Shown here in pieces: positions 43,475 through 52,561 of a stretch of DNA of 62,209 bases. The position numbers and the translations under genes were made by a program. A model generated the notes under the pieces. The model did no database searches, had not been told where the DNA came from, and saw nothing but the letters and a program-made list of their open reading frames with translations. Source of the DNA: an uncultured Flavobacteriales bacterium (GTDB lineage Bacteria > Bacteroidota > Bacteroidia > Flavobacteriales_D > Sanyastnellaceae); assembly GCA_938085105.1 (NCBI GenBank), contig CALKGK010000010.1:1-62209 (forward strand), in the 5' to 3' direction. Position 1 is the first letter of the stretch, and each line of letters begins with the position of its first letter.

Positions 43475-43712
43475 AATTGACGTAATGCCGCTACCGGCGC
43501 TATTGGACCCTCAAGGGAAAGCCGTATCCAACAACATGAGTAACATTGGTTTGCCAGAGATTGGAAATGTGCGCATCGGGAAACACATCACCTTAAGCAT
43601 CGAGGCCGCTTCGAAACAAGAAGCTGAAGAAAAAGTAGACAGCGCCTGTAAACAGTTGCTCGTTAACCAAATCATGGAAGGCTACACCTTCACCGTGAGT
43701 GAGGCCGAGTAA
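43458..43712 (+). CDS. purS: Phosphoribosylformylglycinamidine synthase subunit PurS
   Basis: An 84-residue protein of the PurS family, the small subunit of the multi-chain FGAM synthase with PurL and PurQ in purine synthesis. The sequence fits (EIDVMPLPALLDPQGKAV, then GLPEIGNVRIGKHI) and length is typical. It begins inside the last codons of pssA. No purL or purQ lies nearby, so the complex is encoded elsewhere; many Bacteroidota instead use a fused PurL, so its role should be read with that in mind. Confidence 0.88.
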   Translation: MKFNAEIDVMPLPALLDPQGKAVSNNMSNIGLPEIGNVRIGKHITLSIEAASKQEAEEKVDSACKQLLVNQIMEGYTFTVSEAE

Positions 43713-43747
43713 AAGGCATTCCACTTTTTTTGAGTACCTTCCTTTCC

Positions 43748-44248
43748 ATGCTAAAGTGGAAATCCATTCGCACCGTGTTCATTGGGCTCTGCATTGCTTT
43801 GTGCTGTTTTAGTTGCGAAAAAGCACATGCCCAAACCTACGTTTACCTCGAGGAACCCTTCTTTTACCATCAAATGGAATTGAATCTCGAAAATGGGATT
43901 CTGTGCGAAGGCTTCCGAAGTTCTTGGGCTGAAGCCATTTTCACCATTGAAGACGATCGCATTTATCAAGGATTCAGCTCCTCAGTTTTTGACCTGCTCT
44001 ACACTTTTAGGAACAATCAACTTTTTTTACAAGACAGCAATTTCGCTTCAGATGTGCAATACACTTTTGAGCAAGGCAAGATTTATCGCGGAGACAGTAC
44101 TTTCCCCCTCGATTTGATCTATACCATTCGAAACGGAAAAGTGTACACTGGAGATAGCATCTCCATTTTTGATCGCGTATTGGTGATGGATGGCCGACCG
44201 AAACCGGCCGAGGTTTTTGCCATACTCTTTGCTATGGGCTTGCTCTAG
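43748..44248 (+). CDS. Exported hypothetical protein with about 23-residue repeats
   Basis: A protein of 166 residues; a leader ends in SCEKAHAQ, which could also act as a lipobox (CFSC). The mature part holds repeated strands of about 23 residues: IYQGFSSSVFDLLYTF, LFLQDSNFASDVQYTF, IYRGDSTFPLDLIYTI, VYTGDSISIFDRVLVM. This periodic layout suggests a short beta-solenoid or beta-hairpin stack. No family recognised. ATG 43748 is preferred over a TTG upstream. Convergent with pgk. Confidence 0.75.
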   Translation: MLKWKSIRTVFIGLCIALCCFSCEKAHAQTYVYLEEPFFYHQMELNLENGILCEGFRSSWAEAIFTIEDDRIYQGFSSSVFDLLYTFRNNQLFLQDSNFASDVQYTFEQGKIYRGDSTFPLDLIYTIRNGKVYTGDSISIFDRVLVMDGRPKPAEVFAILFAMGLL

Positions 44249-44254
44249 GATTTT

Positions 44255-45448
44255 TTAGCTTGTTTGAACTGCGGCAATCCCAGGAAGCACTTTTCCCTCG
44301 AGGTATTCCAACATCGCGCCTCCACCTGTGCTTACGTAAGAAACATTGTCTGCAAAACCATATTTGTTAATCGCAGCTACAGAGTCTCCTCCACCAATGA
44401 GCGTGAATGCACCTTGCTTCGTAGCTGCTACTAGCGCTTCTGCAACGGCTTTGGTTCCTTGTTCAAAACTGCTCATTTCAAAAACGCCCATAGGTCCGTT
44501 CCACAAAATGGTTTTGCATTCGTGAATGACTTGGGTATACCGCTCAATGCTCTTCGGACCAATGTCTAATCCCATCCAGCCTTCTTCGATTTGGCTGATG
44601 CTCGAAATGTCGGTTGAAGCTTCGTTCGAAAATTCATTGGCAACTTTGGTGTCCAGCGGCAAGTGAATTTGTACTCCGGCGTCTTCGGCGGCTTTCAGAA
44701 TGCTCAAAGCGTCGCCCAAATGCTCGTCTTCTACCAAGCTATTCCCAACATTTCCACCTTGAGCTTTGATGAAGGTATACGCCATTCCTCCGCCAATAAG
44801 CACATGGTTTACTTTACTAATGAGTTGCTCCAAGATGACGATTTTTGAACTCACCTTTGCACCACCAACAATGGCCAAAACAGGTTTTTCAGATCCGTGA
44901 AGCACTTTGTTCACGTTCATGATTTCGTTTTCCATAACGTATCCCAAATACTTGTCGTGAGGGAAGAATCGAGCGATCACCGCAGTTGAAGCATGCGCGC
45001 GATGAGCGGTACCAAAGGCGTCATTGATCCAAACGTCTGCATGCTCGGCGAGCTGACCGGCAAAGAATTCGTCTCCGGCAGTCTCTTCTTTGTGAAAACG
45101 CAAGTTCTCCAAGAGGGTTACTTCGCCAAAATTCATCTTGTTCGTTACGGCCAAGGCATCATCTCCAATGCATTCCGGAGCAACATGCACTTTCACCCCA
45201 AGCAATTCAGCCACTTTAGGAGCGATGTGCTTCATGCTGAGCTCAGGATCTACTCCTTTTGGCCGACCTAAATGAGACATCAAAATGGCTGATCCACCAT
45301 CATCAAGCACTTTTTTAATGGTGGGCAAAGCGGCCCGAATGCGCGTATCATCGGTCACTTCTCGGGCTTCGTTCAAAGGAACATTAAAATCAACCCGAAT
45401 CAGCACACGCTTCTTCTCAAAAGACACTTGATCAATGGAAAAACTCAT
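44255..45448 (-). CDS. pgk: Phosphoglycerate kinase
   Basis: Pgk transfers phosphate between 1,3-bisphosphoglycerate and ADP in glycolysis. Over 397 residues all signatures are present: RVDFNVPLN, LMSHLGRPKG, GGAKVSSKI, LIGGGMAYTF, WNGPMGVFEM and GGGDSVAAI. Length is typical. It ends six bases from the convergent repeat protein gene. Confidence 0.98.
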   Translation of the reverse strand: MSFSIDQVSFEKKRVLIRVDFNVPLNEAREVTDDTRIRAALPTIKKVLDDGGSAILMSHLGRPKGVDPELSMKHIAPKVAELLGVKVHVAPECIGDDALAVTNKMNFGEVTLLENLRFHKEETAGDEFFAGQLAEHADVWINDAFGTAHRAHASTAVIARFFPHDKYLGYVMENEIMNVNKVLHGSEKPVLAIVGGAKVSSKIVILEQLISKVNHVLIGGGMAYTFIKAQGGNVGNSLVEDEHLGDALSILKAAEDAGVQIHLPLDTKVANEFSNEASTDISSISQIEEGWMGLDIGPKSIERYTQVIHECKTILWNGPMGVFEMSSFEQGTKAVAEALVAATKQGAFTLIGGGDSVAAINKYGFADNVSYVSTGGGAMLEYLEGKVLPGIAAVQTS

Positions 45449-45466
45449 AATAAATCATTTAGATTC

Positions 45467-45474
45467 CAAAGATA
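45467..45474 (-). promoter_or_regulatory. -7 promoter box for pgk
   Basis: TATCTTTG on the minus strand fits TAnnTTTG, 18 bases before the ATG at 45448. A TTG lies about 25 bases further upstream (45502-45500), slightly longer than usual spacing. Confidence 0.5.
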
Positions 45475-45562
45475 AGTGCTCAAGCTAAAAATGCAGACTC
45501 AATCATGAAGAATATCAGCCAAAAAGAGAAAAAGAAATTCAAGATGAAATGGTGTTAAGGAA

Positions 45563-45596
45563 TTGCACCAACACTGCTCGGGCTTTTTTACCTTTG
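45563..45596 (+). promoter_or_regulatory. Bacteroidota sigma-A promoter of glycyl-tRNA synthetase
   Basis: TTG (45563-45565), 23 bases, then TACCTTTG (45589-45596), seven bases before the ATG at 45604. The predicted transcript has almost no leader. Confidence 0.6.
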
Positions 45597-45603
45597 CAAC
45601 CTT

Positions 45604-47133
45604 ATGGCACAACAAGACGATCTTCTCAAAAAAGTCATTTCCCACTCCAAAGAGTATGGCTTTGTATTTCCTAGTAGTGAAATTTACGACGGACTCAGCG
45701 CCGCTTATGACTACGGTCAGCTAGGTGTTGAATTGAAAAATAACATCAAAGAATACTGGTGGACCGCAATGGTGAAAATGCAAGAGAACATCGTTGGACT
45801 CGATGCTTCCATCTTCATGCACCCCACCACTTGGAAAGCTTCTGGTCACGTAGATGCTTTCAACGACCCTTTGATTGACAACAAAGACTCCAAGAAGAGA
45901 TACCGCGCAGATGTGTTGGTGGAAGATTATATCGCTAAGATTGAAGCCAAGATTCAAAAAGACATTACCAAGGCAGAAAAGCGTTTTGGAGATGCCTTTA
46001 ACGAGGCGGAATTCAGAGCTACCAATCCCAATGTAACGCGAAGACAAGCGGAAATTGATAAGATTGAGGCTCGTTTCAAAAAGGCCTTGAACGAGGAAGA
46101 CCTCGCAGATGTGAAGGCCTTGATTGAAGAGTTGGGAATTGCTTGTCCAGAAAGCGGTTCGAAAAACTGGACTGATGTGCGCCAGTTCAACCTCATGTTC
46201 AAAACAGAACTCGGAGCAGTATCGGGTGATTCTGGGGTGATTTACCTGAGACCAGAAACAGCACAAGGGATCTTCGTTAACTTCTTGAACGTTCAAAAGT
46301 CGGGAAGAATGAAGGTTCCGTTTGGGATTGCTCAAATTGGGAAAGCCTTCAGAAACGAGATCATTGCGCGCCAGTTCATCTTTCGAATGAGAGAATTTGA
46401 GCAAATGGAGATGCAATTTTTCGTGAAGCCGGGTACCCAACTCGAGTGGTATGAGTTCTGGAAAGATTTCAGAATCAAGTGGCACCAAGCTTTGGGCATT
46501 CCTGCAGAAAACTACAAGTTCCACGATCACCTCAAATTGGCCCACTACGCCGATGCCGCGGCAGACATTGAATTCAATTTCCCAATGGGCTTCAAAGAAC
46601 TCGAAGGAATTCATAGTAGAACCGATTTCGACTTGGCTCGTCACGAAGAATTTTCAGGAAAAAAACTTCAGTATTTCGACCCAGAAGAGAACAAGAGCTA
46701 CGTGCCTTATGTGATCGAGACCTCCATCGGTTTGGACCGGATGTTCTTGGCCGTTTTGTCGTCATCCTATCAAGAAGAACAAGTAGACGAGAAAAGCGAA
46801 AGAACGGTATTGCGCATTCCTCCTTGCTTGGCTCCGGTTAAAGTAGCAGTGCTTCCTCTCCTTAAGAAAGACGGATTGCCAGAAAAAGCCCGTGAAATCT
46901 TGAAAAGCCTTCAGGCAGAATTTTACTGTCAGTACGACGAAAAAGATGCCATTGGAAGACGTTATAGAAGACAAGATGCGATTGGTACCCCATACTGCAT
47001 CACTGTTGACCACGATACCTTGGAAGATGGAATGGTGACCATTCGCGAGCGAGATACCATGACACAAGAACGCGTGAAAATCGAGGACGTATCAAATATC
47101 GTTCGAGGTAGAGTGAAATACCCTGTGCTTTAA
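45604..47133 (+). CDS. glyS: Glycyl-tRNA synthetase (dimeric, eukaryotic/archaeal-like type)
   Basis: The 509-residue class II synthetase charges tRNA-Gly. It is the single-chain alpha2 type: no separate alpha and beta subunits. Motifs include FMFKTELGAVSGDSGVIYLRPETAQGIFVNF (motif 2 region) and RQFIFRMREFEQMEMQFF, then the C-terminal anticodon-binding domain (from about 405, APVKVAVLPLLKKD). Length matches the family. Symbol glyS is used in the broad sense; the same protein is also called glyQS. Confidence 0.96.
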   Translation: MAQQDDLLKKVISHSKEYGFVFPSSEIYDGLSAAYDYGQLGVELKNNIKEYWWTAMVKMQENIVGLDASIFMHPTTWKASGHVDAFNDPLIDNKDSKKRYRADVLVEDYIAKIEAKIQKDITKAEKRFGDAFNEAEFRATNPNVTRRQAEIDKIEARFKKALNEEDLADVKALIEELGIACPESGSKNWTDVRQFNLMFKTELGAVSGDSGVIYLRPETAQGIFVNFLNVQKSGRMKVPFGIAQIGKAFRNEIIARQFIFRMREFEQMEMQFFVKPGTQLEWYEFWKDFRIKWHQALGIPAENYKFHDHLKLAHYADAAADIEFNFPMGFKELEGIHSRTDFDLARHEEFSGKKLQYFDPEENKSYVPYVIETSIGLDRMFLAVLSSSYQEEQVDEKSERTVLRIPPCLAPVKVAVLPLLKKDGLPEKAREILKSLQAEFYCQYDEKDAIGRRYRRQDAIGTPYCITVDHDTLEDGMVTIRERDTMTQERVKIEDVSNIVRGRVKYPVL

Positions 47134-47180
47134 GGGCAAAGGTCTTTTGTGGCTGAAAAAAGGATCAAAATAAGTACCTT

Positions 47181-48185
47181 GTGCAAGTGAGTGAGAACAG
47201 GAAAATAGGAGTGTTGGGTGGTGGATCTTGGGCCACAGCCATCGTGAAGCTTTTGAGCAACAACCTCGAAGAGGTGCATTGGTGGATGCGTAACCAAGGC
47301 GCGGTCGATCATCTCGAAGCATATGGCCGAAACCCAAACTACATCCAAAGTATCGAGTTTGACCGAAAAAAGGTCAAGCCAACAACGGACATGCAAGCGG
47401 TGATTGATGCTTGTGATATCTTGGTGATTGCCATTCCTTCCGCCTTTTTAGACAGCACCATCAAAGAACTCCAGCCACAAGGTTTGGAAGACAAAATTCT
47501 CTTCTCAGCCATCAAAGGGATCATCATTGAGTACGATAGCATTCCCGCTCGATACCTTCACAAGGAGTTCAGAACGCCTTACGATAAGATCGGCTTGATC
47601 AGCGGACCTTGTCACGCAGAAGAGGTGGCCAAGGAAAAACTCTCTTACCTCACCATTGCTTGCCCAGATCAAGCGATTGCCCAGGAAATGGCCGATTTGT
47701 TGGCCTGCAGGTACATCAAAACAAGCACGTCTGAAGATGTCTTCGGAACAGAAATTTCCGCTGTTTTGAAGAATGTTTATGCTGTAGCTTCCGGTATTTG
47801 CCATGGATTGGGTTACGGAGATAATTTTCAAGCAGTACTGATTTCAAATGCCATCCAAGAAATCTCCCGTTTCGTGGACGCCGTGCATGAGGTGCACAGA
47901 GATGTGGATACAAGTGCTTATTTGGGAGATCTTTTGGTGACGGCCTATTCTCCCTATTCCCGAAACCGAAGCTTCGGAACCATGGTAGGAAAAGGCTATA
48001 CGGTGAAGATGGCCATGATGGAAATGAACATGGTGGCTGAAGGCTACTATGCAGCAAGAGGCATCCACGTCATGAACAAAAAGTTCCAAGTAAACATGCC
48101 CATCGCAGATGCCGTTTATCGTATTCTCTACGAAAAAATTTCACCCATCATCGAAATGAGACTCCTCACAGAGGAATTGAGCTGA
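47181..48185 (+). CDS. gpsA: Glycerol-3-phosphate dehydrogenase [NAD(P)+]
   Basis: GpsA reduces dihydroxyacetone phosphate to glycerol-3-phosphate for phospholipid synthesis. The 334 residues contain the nucleotide-binding GVLGGGSWATA, SAIKGIIIEYDS with its lysine, VLKNVYAVASGICHGLGYGDNFQA and DLLVTAYSPYSRNRSFG. Start is GTG 47181 or GTG 47187; both lie only bases behind a TACCTTG sequence that resembles a -7 box, so the mRNA may be nearly leaderless. Confidence 0.95.
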   Translation: MQVSENRKIGVLGGGSWATAIVKLLSNNLEEVHWWMRNQGAVDHLEAYGRNPNYIQSIEFDRKKVKPTTDMQAVIDACDILVIAIPSAFLDSTIKELQPQGLEDKILFSAIKGIIIEYDSIPARYLHKEFRTPYDKIGLISGPCHAEEVAKEKLSYLTIACPDQAIAQEMADLLACRYIKTSTSEDVFGTEISAVLKNVYAVASGICHGLGYGDNFQAVLISNAIQEISRFVDAVHEVHRDVDTSAYLGDLLVTAYSPYSRNRSFGTMVGKGYTVKMAMMEMNMVAEGYYAARGIHVMNKKFQVNMPIADAVYRILYEKISPIIEMRLLTEELS

Positions 48186-48261
48186 TAGCATTTCACGATT
48201 TCTCTCGGAATTCCTTGATACACAAGCAACTTTCAATGCTTTTTTCACGTCCTTTAAAGTG

Positions 48262-51200
48262 ATGGATTCATTGCGCTTTCATATCTTTTTTCTGGCTTGC
48301 TTTCTGGCCCTTTCTTCCGTGAAGGCGGCAGTTGGAGTGGAGTATGTGGAGAACTTGGGCCAATGGGAAAGTCACGTTCACTTCAGAAGTGAGTTCAAAG
48401 GGGGAACACTCTGGGCCGAAGAAAGCGCCATCACCTTTCTCCTCCTCGCAGATCATGCCATCGACTTTAATCACGGAGAACGGACTCCAGAGAATGAAAA
48501 CCTTCCAAAAGGACATGCTTACAGAGTTCAATTCATCAATGGTTTTGCCGAAAGTAAAGAGGGGATTCAAGCCGAAAGCCACCACTACAACTACTACCAA
48601 GGCAACGATCCCAATCGTTGGGCGGAACACGTAAAACCTTATCAAAAGGCGAAATTATTGAACATGTATGAGGGAATCGACATCCTCCTCTATAGCAAAG
48701 GGAATGCCTTGAAATACGACGCAAAACTGGCTCCACACGCCAACCCGAATACTTTGCGTTTGAAATATGAAGGCTTGGATGGCCTTGAGCTGCGAAATGG
48801 AGAATTGGTGTTGCACACCGCCCTTGGAGAGGTGGTGGAAAATGAGCCCTTTGCCTATCAAATCATCGATGGTAAAATGAAGCTCGTGTCGTGCAGCTAT
48901 GTACTGGAGGGCAATGAGCTGAGTTTTGAATTGGGAGAATACAATGAAAATTATCCGCTCACCATCGATCCAGAGATCAGTTTTGCCTCCTACGTGGGTG
49001 CGGTGGCAAGTAATTTTGGCTTCACCGCTACCGATGATCTCAATGGCAACCTCATTGGTGGAGCGGCAGTATTCCAGGCGGGCTATCCCACAACGCTTGG
49101 AGCTATTCAAACCGATTTCGATCCCGTTCAAAATGGTTACTGTGACGTTGCCATTTCAAAGTTCAATGCGGAAGGAAATCAATTGCTCTATTCTACCTAC
49201 ATGGGTGGTTACGGTCTGGAAATGCCCCACTCCATCATCAGTGATGCAAATGGGGACTACATCGTACTTGGTACCACCGGCTCTTCAGATTTTCCAGTGA
49301 CTTCGGGGGCGTATCAAACCCTTTTTGGTGAAGGCGCTTATTTTGATTTTTCTACCCTTTTTGTGAATGCGAGCCACCTCAGTGGTTGTGATCTCTTCTT
49401 AGCGAAATTTAGCGGAGATGATAGCGGACTGATGTCTTCAACCTATGTGGGAGGAACGGGAAATGAAGGTCTGAATGTTGCAAATAAACTGGCCTACAAC
49501 TATGGCGACTTGTTCCGCGGTGAAGTGATTGTGGACGATCAAAACCGAGTTTACGTGGCTACCAGCAACCAGGGGGGGGGCTTCCCCATGGCAGGCAATG
49601 GCTTTCAAACCAACAATGCTGGGGGCTCTGATGGTATTGTGTTTCGGATGAGTGCAGATTTATCCAACTTAGAATGGAGCAGCTATTTGGGCGGAACCAA
49701 CGACGATGCAGCTTATAGTTTGCAACTGGATGACCAGAACAGGATTGTCGTTTGTGGCGGAACCAAGAGCGCAGACTTCCCCCTAACGCCAAACGCCGTT
49801 TTTGACGATGCTTTTAATGGCGACGTGGATGCCTTTGTGGTGAAATTCACACTTGATGGGGGAAACCTTTCTTCATCCACGTTTTTCGGAACTCCAACCT
49901 ACGATCAAGCCTATTTTGTGCAGCTTGATTTAGACAACAACGTACACATCTACGGCCAAACAGAAGGTTCACTGCCCATTTCACCAAATACCTACGGAAA
50001 CGAAAACTCTGGTCAGTTCATCGCTAAGTTCACCCCGCAATTGGATCTCCTACAATGGCAAACAACGGTGGGTTCGGGAGATGGAGAAGTAGACATCAGT
50101 CCAACGGCCTTCTTGGTGTCTGACTGCAATCAAATCTATTTTACGGGCTGGGGAGGAACCACCAATCAGTTCAATTCTCAATATGCCACAAGCAGTAGTA
50201 CAGACGACCTTCCCATTACGCCAAATGCCTTTCAATCGACCACCGATGGGTCCGACTTCTACCTCTGTGTGCTTTCTGTTGATGCTCAAGAATTGATGTA
50301 TGCGAGCTACTTCGGTGGGAGCACGAGCACAGAACACGTCGATGGAGGTACGGCCAAATTCGATAAAAACGGGTCGGTATACCAAGCTGTGTGTGCCGGT
50401 TGTGGAGGAAACAGTGATTTTCCGAGCACACCAGGAGCATGGAGCGCAACCAACCCAAGCAGCAATTGCAACTTGGGAGTGTTCAAATTTGACTTGGGAA
50501 AAATTGAAGCAGAGATCAATATTGATGGACCTACGGCTGTGTGTGAAGGTCAGCCAGCTCAATTCATCAACAATACGCTGGGTGGAAGCGCGTATGAATG
50601 GAGTTTTGGAGACAATAATTTCTCAGATGAAGAGGAGCCGGAACATACTTACAACGTTAATGGAGATTTCACCATTCAACTGATCGCTTTCGATCCCAAC
50701 GAATGCTTGGAGTCGGATACGGCCTATTTAGACATCACGATTCTACCGGGGGTGTCACCTTCAATTCTTGACCTTGACCCCATTTGTGAAGGGAACAGTG
50801 TTCAGCTATTTGCCACGGGAAGCGAGAATTCTTTCTGGATGGAAGACCCAACTTTGGATGATCCATCATCGCTTAGTCCAACGGCAACACCGCTTGAACC
50901 AACGACCTACTTTTTTGTGGATGAAAACGATTGTGAAACGGAAACCGTGGAAGTGCTCGTGGATTTTATCGTCCCGGAATTCACCATTTCAGACCCTTTG
51001 ACGATTTGCCTGGGAGAAAGTGCTCCATTAAGTGTGGGCCCAGGAAGCAATTTCTCTTGGAGTCCGGCAGAATTCATTGACAACCCAAACGTCGGAGACG
51101 TGCAAGCAGCTCCAAATGAAACCAGCACATTTACCGTTGAGTTCACGAGTCAGGAAGGTTGTGATGCTTCTGCAGAAGTTAGTGTCACAGTCATTGAAGA

Positions 51201-52152
51201 TTTCCCCGGAGGTAATGTGTATGACCCCGTCAACCTGTGCATTGGTCAGAATGTTCAGATCAGCGCGGTGGATGGTTTTTCTTGGGAATGGAGTCCGGGC
51301 GAGAGTTTGAGCAACACCAGCATTCAAAACCCCATCGCCTCCCCAAGCGAAACCACGACCTATTATGTTTTGGTGAGCAACCTCTGTGGTACGGGTACCG
51401 ATGAACTTACAGTGAATGTCATCACTCCGCTTGCTGAAGCTGGCGATGATGGCGTGGTTTGTTTTGGTGAAAGTTGGCCAGCTTGGGCCGAAGGGGGAGT
51501 GTTCTATTCCTGGTCGCCTGCCTATTTGGTGGACGATCCCAATGCGCAAAATCCGAATCTGTTTCCTGTGGATGATCAGCTATTCTCCGTTGTAGTAAGC
51601 GATGAAAACGGCTGTGCTTCTGAAGCGGAAGTTTTCGTGGAAGTACTGCCTTTGCCTGATGTGGAAGCCGGTGGAAACATGGCAGTAAATTGGTTGGATG
51701 AGGTAACGCTGAATGGAAGTGCGAGCGGAGTGCATTGGTGGACACCTGCAGATGTGTTGTCTTGTGATGATTGTCTTCAGCCAGAAGCGACCATCGAGGA
51801 AGCCCAATGGTTTGTGTTGAATCAATTGGATGAGAATGGCTGTGTAGGCAAGGATTCAGTGTTTGTTGATGTTTATTTCCCCATCTACCTCCCCAACAGT
51901 TTTACACCCAACAACGATGGCATTAATGACGTGTTTAAGGCCTACGGAGAGAACCTCAGAGATTTTAAACTCGAAATCCGTAATCGTTGGGGTGAAGTGG
52001 TTTACCTCAGTGAAGACCCCAATGCCCATTGGGACGGAAGTATGATGGGAGGAGAGTACTATGCTCAAATGGACACTTATGTGTGGACCGTCTGGTTTGG
52101 TACCCTGAAAGGAGTGAGAAAACTCAGGGGACATGTCAATTTGTTGCGTTGA
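48262..52152 (+). CDS. Giant surface protein with PKD / Ig-like domains and T9SS type B sorting domain
   Basis: A secreted protein of 1296 residues with the same plan as the one at 8443: signal peptide, an N-terminal DUF7948-type domain (about 25-240), SBBP-like beta-propeller repeats (about 240-720), one PKD domain (YEWSFGDNNFSDEEEPEHTY), then about five Ig-like segments opening with CEGxxV or CxGExxP, and a C-terminal T9SS type B domain of about 90 residues (YLPNSFTPNNDGIND). ATG 48262 directly follows a GTG. A nine-G tract lies inside at 49572. It follows gpsA by 76 bases. Confidence 0.92.
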   Translation: MDSLRFHIFFLACFLALSSVKAAVGVEYVENLGQWESHVHFRSEFKGGTLWAEESAITFLLLADHAIDFNHGERTPENENLPKGHAYRVQFINGFAESKEGIQAESHHYNYYQGNDPNRWAEHVKPYQKAKLLNMYEGIDILLYSKGNALKYDAKLAPHANPNTLRLKYEGLDGLELRNGELVLHTALGEVVENEPFAYQIIDGKMKLVSCSYVLEGNELSFELGEYNENYPLTIDPEISFASYVGAVASNFGFTATDDLNGNLIGGAAVFQAGYPTTLGAIQTDFDPVQNGYCDVAISKFNAEGNQLLYSTYMGGYGLEMPHSIISDANGDYIVLGTTGSSDFPVTSGAYQTLFGEGAYFDFSTLFVNASHLSGCDLFLAKFSGDDSGLMSSTYVGGTGNEGLNVANKLAYNYGDLFRGEVIVDDQNRVYVATSNQGGGFPMAGNGFQTNNAGGSDGIVFRMSADLSNLEWSSYLGGTNDDAAYSLQLDDQNRIVVCGGTKSADFPLTPNAVFDDAFNGDVDAFVVKFTLDGGNLSSSTFFGTPTYDQAYFVQLDLDNNVHIYGQTEGSLPISPNTYGNENSGQFIAKFTPQLDLLQWQTTVGSGDGEVDISPTAFLVSDCNQIYFTGWGGTTNQFNSQYATSSSTDDLPITPNAFQSTTDGSDFYLCVLSVDAQELMYASYFGGSTSTEHVDGGTAKFDKNGSVYQAVCAGCGGNSDFPSTPGAWSATNPSSNCNLGVFKFDLGKIEAEINIDGPTAVCEGQPAQFINNTLGGSAYEWSFGDNNFSDEEEPEHTYNVNGDFTIQLIAFDPNECLESDTAYLDITILPGVSPSILDLDPICEGNSVQLFATGSENSFWMEDPTLDDPSSLSPTATPLEPTTYFFVDENDCETETVEVLVDFIVPEFTISDPLTICLGESAPLSVGPGSNFSWSPAEFIDNPNVGDVQAAPNETSTFTVEFTSQEGCDASAEVSVTVIEDFPGGNVYDPVNLCIGQNVQISAVDGFSWEWSPGESLSNTSIQNPIASPSETTTYYVLVSNLCGTGTDELTVNVITPLAEAGDDGVVCFGESWPAWAEGGVFYSWSPAYLVDDPNAQNPNLFPVDDQLFSVVVSDENGCASEAEVFVEVLPLPDVEAGGNMAVNWLDEVTLNGSASGVHWWTPADVLSCDDCLQPEATIEEAQWFVLNQLDENGCVGKDSVFVDVYFPIYLPNSFTPNNDGINDVFKAYGENLRDFKLEIRNRWGEVVYLSEDPNAHWDGSMMGGEYYAQMDTYVWTVWFGTLKGVRKLRGHVNLLR
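49572..49580 (+). repeat. Nine-G homopolymer within the surface-protein gene
   Basis: Nine consecutive G encode part of the QGGGF segment. Runs of this length are prone to slipped-strand change, and a gain or loss of one base would shift the frame and end the protein about a third of the way in. Confidence 0.9.
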
Positions 52153-52242
52153 AAAGAAGAGCGTTCGATTCTTTTGTATACCCTGTACTTCCTGTAGTTC
52201 TGGAGAGAAATTCTAATTCAATGATCTTGCCTTGAATCAGTT

Positions 52243-52258
52243 TGGCACAGCCTTTGCA
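52243..52258 (+). promoter_or_regulatory. Sigma-54 (RpoN) promoter
   Basis: TGGCAC (52243-52248), five bases (AGCCT), then TTGCA (52254-52258): an exact match to the -24/-12 consensus TGGCAC-N5-TTGCW. Transcription would start near 52270, about 20 bases before the ATG at 52290. A sigma-54 promoter needs an enhancer-binding activator; no site is identified here. Confidence 0.85.
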
Positions 52259-52289
52259 ATTCCATCATCAAACATTAAAACAAACGGCC

Positions 52290-52436
52290 ATGAAAGATTT
52301 AAAAAATAAATACTTCGCTTTAAAAGATCAAGCAATCATTCTCATGAAAAATGGCAAAGTAAGTGCTTACTTGGCCAAGCTACAGGAGGTGAACGACCTC
52401 AAGCTGCAAATGATACAGATTGCTGCAAATCGTTAA
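52290..52436 (+). CDS. 48-residue protein of unknown function, sigma-54 transcribed
   Basis: A small protein of 48 residues with a helical, amphipathic sequence (MKDLKNKYFALKDQAII...KVSAYLAKLQEVNDLK). No leader or membrane helix. I do not recognise a family with certainty; short Bacteroidota proteins with similar helical pattern exist (for example those labelled Lacal_2735-like), but a match cannot be verified here. A consensus sigma-54 promoter precedes it and a clear terminator follows, so this is a complete single-gene unit. Use of a 52242 start is rejected because it lies within the promoter. Confidence 0.8.
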   Translation: MKDLKNKYFALKDQAIILMKNGKVSAYLAKLQEVNDLKLQMIQIAANR

Positions 52437-52480
52437 GAAATTCAACTTCAAGGTTTTGGTTTAGATTGAAAATGAAGGAA

Positions 52481-52512
52481 ATGCCCCGTCTCAGTGATGG
52501 GGTATTTTTTTT
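52481..52512 (+). terminator. Rho-independent terminator after the 48-residue gene
   Basis: Seven-base arms ATGCCCC / GGGGTAT (one G-T pair) with a 11-base loop are followed by eight T (52505-52512). Confidence 0.9.
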
Positions 52513-52561
52513 GTGTAACTTTTAAAAAGAACCGAGCGTCTTACTATCAACCAAGCAGTTC

